Below, piece after piece: positions 22,837 to 26,131 of a stretch of 26,131 nt of DNA (the first letter of the stretch is position 1; the number at the start of each line of letters is the position of its first letter). The stretch is from a virus: the IMG/VR virus record IMGVR_UViG_3300009481_000083, positions 1 through 26,131 of that record, one strand, 5' to 3'. Under the pieces are notes generated by a model. The model was given only the letters and a program-made list of their open reading frames with translations, had not been told where the DNA came from and did not search any database. Both the position numbers and the translations under genes were made by a program.

Positions 22837-23277
22837 TTATTTTGAGTTCTTCACAATTGATGCACCAAAGTAGAGTCCTACAATAGCAGATACTAGATGA
22901 GTATCTAGAGGTGTTAAAACTAAACCCCGTAAAGCTTGCCACTTTATAATTTCTTTTCCTTCAGTCAAAAACAAAAAGCCAGGATTAAATTCTGTATAAC
23001 CTACTGTTACCAAAATATCAGGCCAGAATACTGCTACAACTTTAGGCCAAACAATAATAGCTAATACAGCAGAGATTGCAATAACTCTTCTTGTAATCTG
23101 AAATCCTGTATTCTCGTAACGTCTAGCAAGGTCTGTTGCTTTTGATTGTTCTTGTAATCCCTTTATAGCTCTACTAAAGGCTTCTTGTTTTGCCTTCATG
23201 CTTTGTGACCAAAGCGCCATAACTCCAGATAATATTCCAGAGCCTAGCATAGTTACAAGTTCTAATGGAAATCCCAT
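22837..23277 (-). CDS. Holin-like membrane protein, GTA three-TM type
   Basis: This 146-aa protein has three predicted membrane helices (residues about 5-24, 65-86 and 125-142). A charged helical loop separates the first two (SMKAKQEAFSRAIKGLQEQS then KATDLARRYE). The pattern of a short N-terminal helix, a K/E/Q-rich linker, ITRRVIAISAVLAIIVWPKV and a final GLYFGASIVKNSK is that of the GTA-release holin family (Pfam GTA_holin_3TM). Its usual role is a membrane pore at lysis; no endolysin is visible in the window. It has a promoter candidate at 23308-23336 and lies 39 bases after the terminase stop. Confidence 0.78.
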   Translation of the reverse strand: MGFPLELVTMLGSGILSGVMALWSQSMKAKQEAFSRAIKGLQEQSKATDLARRYENTGFQITRRVIAISAVLAIIVWPKVVAVFWPDILVTVGYTEFNPGFLFLTEGKEIIKWQALRGLVLTPLDTHLVSAIVGLYFGASIVKNSK

Positions 23278-23307
23278 TTGGTTACATCCCTTGCTGGTTA
23301 GAAAACG

Positions 23308-23336
23308 ATTATACCATTAAACTCTCCAGTATGCAA
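23308..23336 (-). promoter_or_regulatory. Sigma70-type promoter candidate, TTGCAT-N17-TATAAT
   Basis: On the minus strand TTGCAT (23336-23331), 17 bases, then a perfect TATAAT (23313-23308). The -35 overlaps the end of the terminase gene and the -10 lies in the 39-base gap. Transcription from about 23301 would start the holin-portal-GroES block. Confidence 0.58.
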
Positions 23337-24882
23337 CTTTCTTTTGTCTGCGGGGATTTACATCATCTTCCCAGCTAGGATCATCTGGATGAGTTAGATG
23401 CCATGACTCTTTCATGTAATGAACAGCCATAGCCAGAGCGTCTACCTGATCATCATGTCTACCGTTAGGAAAACTTAGCAGTTCTTCAACCAGATCATCT
23501 GCCCATTTTTTATTCTGTGGTAGCCACAATCGTCCCGCTTCTAACACTGGACTTGCTGCATATACTCTGGCTACCTTGTCTCTATCAGGTGTGTACTCCA
23601 GAATAGGCAAGCCACTTCGTCTTAAATCTTGTATTAGTGATTGACCACTGGCTTTCTTTTCCACAATACAAATATCAGGTCTATACTCTTCATGTAGACT
23701 TTGAGCTATCTTTCGGAGATCAGGGTATTCAAATCTTCCTCTAGTATTTCCTAGTAGAATAAGATTACTAGCAATATACTCTTCTCCTTCATAGCTCTCT
23801 TCGGGCATCTGAAAGATACCCCATGTTTGAATAACGGAGAAGTCAGCACTACTCTTTGTTGAGAAAGCTGTATCTAATGTTTGAATAACAAAGTCACAAG
23901 TGGGAGGATCATCATAGTCCCATCTTTGTATCCATCTCTTTTTTATTATTCCACCTTCTTCTGGTGTAGGATTCTGCATATACAATGAATCCCAGTATCT
24001 TGATCCATTACTTGCAATGATCTCTTCTTCATCAACTCGTAATACTTCATCCGGCTTCCACTCAGGAAAATAAGAACTTCCTATGGGTAAGTCCAAAAGC
24101 TTTGATGCTTCTTCATCTATCCATGCAGGAATACGAATTACCTCCCATTTATGAGTGGCCTCCATATCCATTACTTCTTGTTGCTTTAATAACCAACCAC
24201 AAAGATCATCATGGTGGTATCGGGTGTTCACAATTACAATAGCCCCGTTAGGCATGATACGAGTACGCAAACCTGCAGGATACCATTCCTTAATGTACCG
24301 CCTACCCGCTTCAGAGAAACTATCTTCCTCTGACATAGCATCATCTAGTATTGCTATGTGCGCTCCTCGTCCCGCAATCTGTGATCTAACACCAGCAGCA
24401 TAGTAGGTTCCATTAAGATTTGTTTTCCATTTACCTGCCGCCCGTACATCTGATCTTAGCTGGACGTTGGGAAATACATTTTGAAACTGATCAGTGTTTA
24501 CCACATCTCGAACTGATCTGCCAAAGTCACTAGCTAACTGATCACTATGAGATATAGACATAATCTCATGTGTCGGGTTATTACCTATATACCATGCTGG
24601 GAATATCTTGGAGCATATGACAGACTTAGAAGATCGAGGAGGAAGAAAGACCATAAGTCTTTTAACTTCTCCGTCTTTTACTTTCTGAAGTTTATCGGAA
24701 AGTAGCTTTATGTGTCTACCCATCTTCCAATCGGATACAAGAGTAGGAGCAACCATACGAACAAAGGACAGAAAGCTATCTTGCGACTCCTTTAGAACAA
24801 GATCATCCATTAATGTACTTAGTGTCATCAATGTATTTACAGGATTGTCTTGATCCTTTATGTATTCTTCAGTAATCTCCAT
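23317..24882 (-). CDS. terL: Terminase large subunit
   Basis: The 521-aa product contains both terminase domains. ATPase: a Walker A-like FLPPRSSKS at residues 79-87, Walker B IAILDDAMS at 176-184 and the coupling motif IVNTR at 217-221. RNase H-like nuclease: acidic residues in LDTAF (D337), VEKK (E408) and HDDQVDA (D477/D478). It powers DNA packaging through the portal and cuts concatemers. A GRGAH segment before Walker B and the WDSLYMQNPTPEEG linker are typical of the Terminase_6 group. The start ATG is preceded by AAAGAG five bases upstream, inside a hairpin loop. No small subunit gene is visible beside it, which is unusual; it may lie beyond the window. Confidence 0.93.
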   Translation of the reverse strand: MEITEEYIKDQDNPVNTLMTLSTLMDDLVLKESQDSFLSFVRMVAPTLVSDWKMGRHIKLLSDKLQKVKDGEVKRLMVFLPPRSSKSVICSKIFPAWYIGNNPTHEIMSISHSDQLASDFGRSVRDVVNTDQFQNVFPNVQLRSDVRAAGKWKTNLNGTYYAAGVRSQIAGRGAHIAILDDAMSEEDSFSEAGRRYIKEWYPAGLRTRIMPNGAIVIVNTRYHHDDLCGWLLKQQEVMDMEATHKWEVIRIPAWIDEEASKLLDLPIGSSYFPEWKPDEVLRVDEEEIIASNGSRYWDSLYMQNPTPEEGGIIKKRWIQRWDYDDPPTCDFVIQTLDTAFSTKSSADFSVIQTWGIFQMPEESYEGEEYIASNLILLGNTRGRFEYPDLRKIAQSLHEEYRPDICIVEKKASGQSLIQDLRRSGLPILEYTPDRDKVARVYAASPVLEAGRLWLPQNKKWADDLVEELLSFPNGRHDDQVDALAMAVHYMKESWHLTHPDDPSWEDDVNPRRQKKVAYWRV

Positions 24883-24900
24883 AGATACTCTTTAGTATCT
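24883..24900 (-). promoter_or_regulatory. Hairpin presenting the terminase ribosome site in its loop
   Basis: On the minus strand AGATACT-AAAG-AGTATCT forms a 7-bp stem with a 4-base loop and ends exactly at the terminase ATG. The ribosome site AAAGAG lies in the loop and the first pairs of the stem. It may tune terminase translation. Confidence 0.5.
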
Positions 24901-24919
24901 CTATAGAGACTCTATAGAG
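24898..24919. repeat. Two adjacent CTCTATAGAG palindromes in the terminase leader
   Basis: TCTCTATAGAGA (24898-24909) is a perfect 12-bp palindrome followed directly by CTCTATAGAG (24910-24919). Together with copies at 25015-25028 and 25205-25218 they form a family of possible operator sites. Confidence 0.6.
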
Positions 24920-25014
24920 ATAACATAAAACCTTTTAAAAAATTATTATTAATAATAAACATTAAAACAATTATTAATAGTAAACGATAATAATAACTAA
25001 TAACTGTTTGTGAG

Positions 25015-25028
25015 AATCTATAGAGATT
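25015..25028. promoter_or_regulatory. TCTATAGA palindrome at the terminase transcription start
   Basis: AATCTATAGAGATT, with TCTATAGA at 25017-25024, lies at the predicted start site, just downstream of the -10 box at 25034-25029. The same 14-mer is found inverted at 25205-25218. The position is that of a repressor operator. Confidence 0.45.
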
Positions 25029-25057
25029 ATTATACAGGACTATACTGATTATGTCAA
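25029..25057 (-). promoter_or_regulatory. Perfect-consensus sigma70 promoter, TTGACA-N17-TATAAT
   Basis: On the minus strand TTGACA (25057-25052), exactly 17 bases, and TATAAT (25034-25029): both hexamers match consensus fully. The start would be near 25022, leaving a leader of about 140 nt to the terminase ATG. It is the probable main promoter of the whole left-going structural operon. Confidence 0.75.
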
Positions 25058-25198
25058 GGTTCCCGCCTAAAATAATTAGGTTTAAATCATCATAGTTTTA
25101 TATGGATGAAATGACCCTTGTATTTTTGCTAAGTATATGGGGGTAGGGGTATATATATTATATAGCTGAGTCAATTTTTTTTGGTGGGGGGTGGTATA

Positions 25199-25224
25199 TT
25201 AAATAATCTCTATAGATTATTTAA
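25199..25224. repeat. 26-bp palindrome with 10-bp arms
   Basis: TTAAATAATC (25199-25208) pairs with GATTATTTAA (25215-25224) around TCTATA. It encloses the TCTATAGA core and is the inverted copy of the element at 25015-25028. No T-run follows on either strand, so a terminator is unlikely. Confidence 0.6.
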
Positions 25225-25284
25225 AGACATGTGATATATCTGCAACACCCCACACAGAATGTGTGGCATATGCATCACATCCAA

Positions 25285-25324
25285 GAAGATTCTTACAGAA
25301 TCTATGAAGATTCTTACAGAATCT
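25285..25324. repeat. Tandem 21-bp repeat, each unit a 7-bp hairpin
   Basis: GAAGATTCTTACAGAATCT occurs at 25285-25303 and 25306-25324. Each copy folds as AGATTCT-TAC-AGAATCT. Confidence 0.75.
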
Positions 25325-25358
25325 TTGGAGATAAAAAGAAATATCACCTTGTAAGGTT

Positions 25359-25409
25359 TTATTTTTTATATTTAGAGAGATCAAAGTGATCTCTAAAGAT
25401 AAAAAATAA
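25359..25409. repeat. Long interrupted inverted repeat (51 bp)
   Basis: Outer arms TTATTTTTTAT (25359-25369) and ATAAAAAATAA (25399-25409) are perfect complements. The inner arms AGAGATCA and TGATCTCT enclose AAG. The T-run precedes the stem on the plus strand, so it does not read as a terminator there; a cruciform or origin-like element is possible. Confidence 0.6.
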
Positions 25410-25445
25410 TATTAGATATCAACCAACTAACTACCAAACCCTGAC

Positions 25446-25463
25446 TGTTGCAGTAATGCAACA
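25446..25463. repeat. 7-bp hairpin TGTTGCA-GTAA-TGCAACA
   Basis: A perfect stem with a four-base loop, upstream of the first plus-strand gene. It belongs to the hairpin series of the control region. Confidence 0.5.
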
Positions 25464-25480
25464 ACTGATGAGATTCGACT

Positions 25481-25498
25481 AGCCTTTGATGAAAGGCT
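25481..25498. repeat. 7-bp hairpin AGCCTTT-GATG-AAAGGCT
   Basis: A perfect stem with a four-base loop. Its right arm overlaps AAGGCTTGACA (25493-25503), which recurs at 25761-25771 at the end of the first small gene. Confidence 0.5.
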
Positions 25499-25517
25499 TG
25501 ACAAGCTATGATGAAAC

Positions 25518-25569
25518 TAATTAATAATCTATCTAGTGAGTTCTTACGAACTAGCTAGATGATTAATTA
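25518..25569 (+). promoter_or_regulatory. Conserved hairpin leader of the 60-aa gene
   Basis: TAATTAAT (25518-25525) pairs with ATTAATTA (25562-25569), then an A-G mismatch, then ATCT with AGAT, and an inner variable stem including GTTC-TTAC-GAAC. The ribosome site CTGGAG (25575-25580) lies just after it. The outer 13 pairs are identical to those before the 74-aa gene. Confidence 0.62.
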
Positions 25570-25586
25570 AATAACTGGAGAAACCC

Positions 25587-25769
25587 ATGACCAATATCCA
25601 ATCCCTCAACTTTGACTTCTCTGAGCTAGATGTGGAAGTATCTTCCATGAATGGAGGTTATGACCTTCACAATACAGTTACCGGAAATTATATCACAACT
25701 TGTTGTGATCTAACGGAAGCTGAGTATATCCTATCTGCCATTCGTACTGATGTTCTTTTTAAGGCTTGA
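25587..25769 (+). CDS. 60-aa hypothetical protein, plus-strand small gene 1
   Basis: ATG at 25587 has CTGGAG six bases upstream. The product is acidic and polar: NIQSLNFDFSELDVEVSSMN, then GGYDLHNTVTGNYITTCCDL and a helical TEAEYILSAIRTDVL. The opening and TGNYI could form a small beta sheet; the end is one helix. The only cysteines are adjacent (CC). No family is recognised. It is transcribed away from the structural operon, so it probably belongs to an early or host-takeover set. Its last codons (AAG GCT TGA C) are repeated upstream of its own leader, which suggests a duplicated gene-plus-leader unit. Confidence 0.68.
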   Translation: MTNIQSLNFDFSELDVEVSSMNGGYDLHNTVTGNYITTCCDLTEAEYILSAIRTDVLFKA

Positions 25770-25830
25770 CATGAAACTAATTAATAATCTACTACTTAGC
25801 TTTCTTTGAAAGCAGTAGATGATTAATTAA
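25761..25830 (+). repeat. Second copy of the leader module (first copy 25493-25570)
   Basis: AAGGCTTGACA, ATGAAACTAATTAATAATCT and TAGATGATTAATTAA occur in the same order at 25493-25570 and 25761-25830. The first copy has eight extra bases after the first block. Between the last two blocks the sequence differs but keeps pairing. Confidence 0.72.
25778..25829 (+). promoter_or_regulatory. Conserved hairpin leader of the 74-aa gene
   Basis: TAATTAAT (25778-25785) pairs with ATTAATTA (25822-25829), then the same A-G mismatch, then ATCTACT with AGTAGAT. A five-base bulge and an inner stem GCTTTC-TTT-GAAAGC complete about 21 pairs. TTGGAGAT follows at 25837-25844, ahead of ATG at 25850. Confidence 0.64.
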
Positions 25831-25849
25831 AACAAATTGGAGATATGTA

Positions 25850-26074
25850 ATGTTTGTAACAGATACTCAATGCAACGAAGTTGCAGAGCAATTGTTCACT
25901 TCTTTCGAGCATGGTGAACTACATAGCCAAAGCAGTATAAAGGAAGTTGCAAGAGTAGCTCAAGAGCTACTAACTGACAACGGTCTACCCTCCAGATGGA
26001 GTCTAGCTTGTGTAATTTCAAAGAAAGCACAAGCTGCATGGAGAGGCACCATCGATCTCACAAAGGAAGGGTAA
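25850..26074 (+). CDS. 74-aa hypothetical protein, plus-strand small gene 2
   Basis: ATG at 25850 has TTGGAGAT six bases upstream. The sequence is largely helical: FVTDTQCNEVAEQLFTSFEH, SSIKEVARVAQELLTDNGLP, then SRWSLACVISKKAQAAWRGT and a short charged end. Amphipathic helices and a central helix-turn-helix-like spacing are visible but not specific enough to claim DNA binding. It is followed by a long hairpin. No family is recognised. Confidence 0.7.
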   Translation: MFVTDTQCNEVAEQLFTSFEHGELHSQSSIKEVARVAQELLTDNGLPSRWSLACVISKKAQAAWRGTIDLTKEG

Positions 26075-26131
26075 TTAAAAATATTCTAGTAGTCTATCTT
26101 AGGATACTAGAATATTGTTAATTATCTTTTA
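26072..26131 (+). terminator. Long hairpin with trailing T-run after the 74-aa gene
   Basis: TAATTAA (26072-26078) pairs with TTAATTA (26118-26124), and ATATTCTAGTA (26081-26091) pairs with TACTAGAATAT (26105-26115). The stem begins at the stop codon and is followed by TCTTTT. A terminator is plausible, but the TAATTAA arms also match the leaders, so it may be the leader of a further gene beyond the window. Confidence 0.55.

Larger units (their letters stand above)
24883..25586. other. Divergent hairpin-rich control region between terminase and plus-strand genes
   Basis: These 704 bp contain no gene I can support. The region is very AT-rich apart from two G-rich tracts on the plus strand (25139-25150 and 25182-25194). 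It holds the terminase promoter, four TCTATAGA palindromes, and at least seven inverted repeats between 25199 and 25570. A small CCTAA/TTAGG hairpin lies at 25066-25080, and a CCACAC/GTGTGG hairpin at 25250-25266 has an outer ATGTGAT/ATCACAT arm pair (25229-25280). A packaging start site or replication origin would suit this place and composition, but no known box is present. Confidence 0.6.

Noticed and set aside
24155-24403. 82-codon plus-strand frame opposite the terminase
   Set aside because: It lies fully within the conserved ATPase domain coding region on the other strand.
25126-25155. Plus-strand promoter TTGCTA-N18-TATATA for the small genes
   Set aside because: Both boxes are weak in AT-rich DNA where such matches are expected by chance. 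The true plus-strand promoter remains unidentified.
25285-25324. CRISPR-like reading of the tandem 21-bp repeats
   Set aside because: Only two units with two bases between copies and no spacers.
25344-25370. Possible plus-strand terminator ACCT-TGTA-AGGT followed by T-rich DNA
   Set aside because: The stem is only four to five pairs, and no gene ends upstream on that strand.
25457-25525. Tiny plus-strand frames (8 and 11 codons) upstream of the 60-aa gene as leader peptides
   Set aside because: No ribosome site and no run of regulatory codons; the second merely ends inside the hairpin.
1-26131. tRNA genes, rRNA, integrase, insertion sequences
   Set aside because: I looked for cloverleaf-like arms in the gaps and for transposase or integrase motifs in the frames and saw none. 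A tRNAscan run would settle the first.

Overview
The window is an AT-rich stretch of a bacteriophage genome. It holds the virion-structure and packaging genes of a tailed phage that probably has a short tail (podovirus-like). I see a P22-type portal, two adaptor-like proteins, a P22 gp10-like tail hub and several fibre or adhesin genes, but no tape measure, tail tube, sheath or baseplate gene. Low GC, a virus-encoded GroES, a GTA-type three-helix holin, glycine-rich adhesins and a series of very basic small proteins all recall uncultured marine phages. The host cannot be read from the sequence; an AT-rich marine proteobacterium is a guess.

Layout, in the direction of transcription. Almost everything is on the minus strand, tightly packed with stop/start overlaps, and reads right to left. 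Packaging and head: large terminase (24882-23317), holin-like protein, a 52-aa gene, portal, two small genes, GroES-like co-chaperonin, probable scaffold, a conserved-looking head gene, probable decoration protein, major capsid protein (17122-16172). Neck: a small beta-rich protein and an adaptor. A PP-loop (asparagine-synthetase-like) enzyme follows, then six consecutive Lys/Arg-rich genes (13798-11342), a second adaptor-like protein and a zinc-ribbon-like protein. Tail and host recognition: a 624-aa repeat-containing fibre, two tandem glycine-rich adhesin paralogues, a cupin, a 46-aa exported peptide, a second and larger PP-loop enzyme, a second exported small protein, a 324-aa fibre/appendage protein, the gp10-like hub, a 91-aa protein, and the start of a Gly/Ala-rich protein that runs off the left edge.

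The right end (24883-26131) differs. It is a divergent, hairpin-rich control region of about 700 bp followed by two small plus-strand genes of unknown function. Each of these two genes sits behind the same hairpin leader.

Regulation can be read unusually well. Four minus-strand promoter candidates share a TTG-type -35, exactly 17 bp of spacer and a perfect TATAAT. They lie upstream of the terminase, holin/portal block, scaffold/capsid block and leftmost gene. The terminase promoter overlaps one of four TCTATAGA palindromes that look like operators.

The most unusual biology is the pair of PP-loop enzymes without a glutaminase domain, embedded in the virion operon. One is flanked by two small signal-peptide proteins, a cupin and two polyglycine adhesins, which may form an accessory module that modifies a peptide or surface structure. 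I see no small terminase, lysin, polymerase, integrase, tRNA or CRISPR array.
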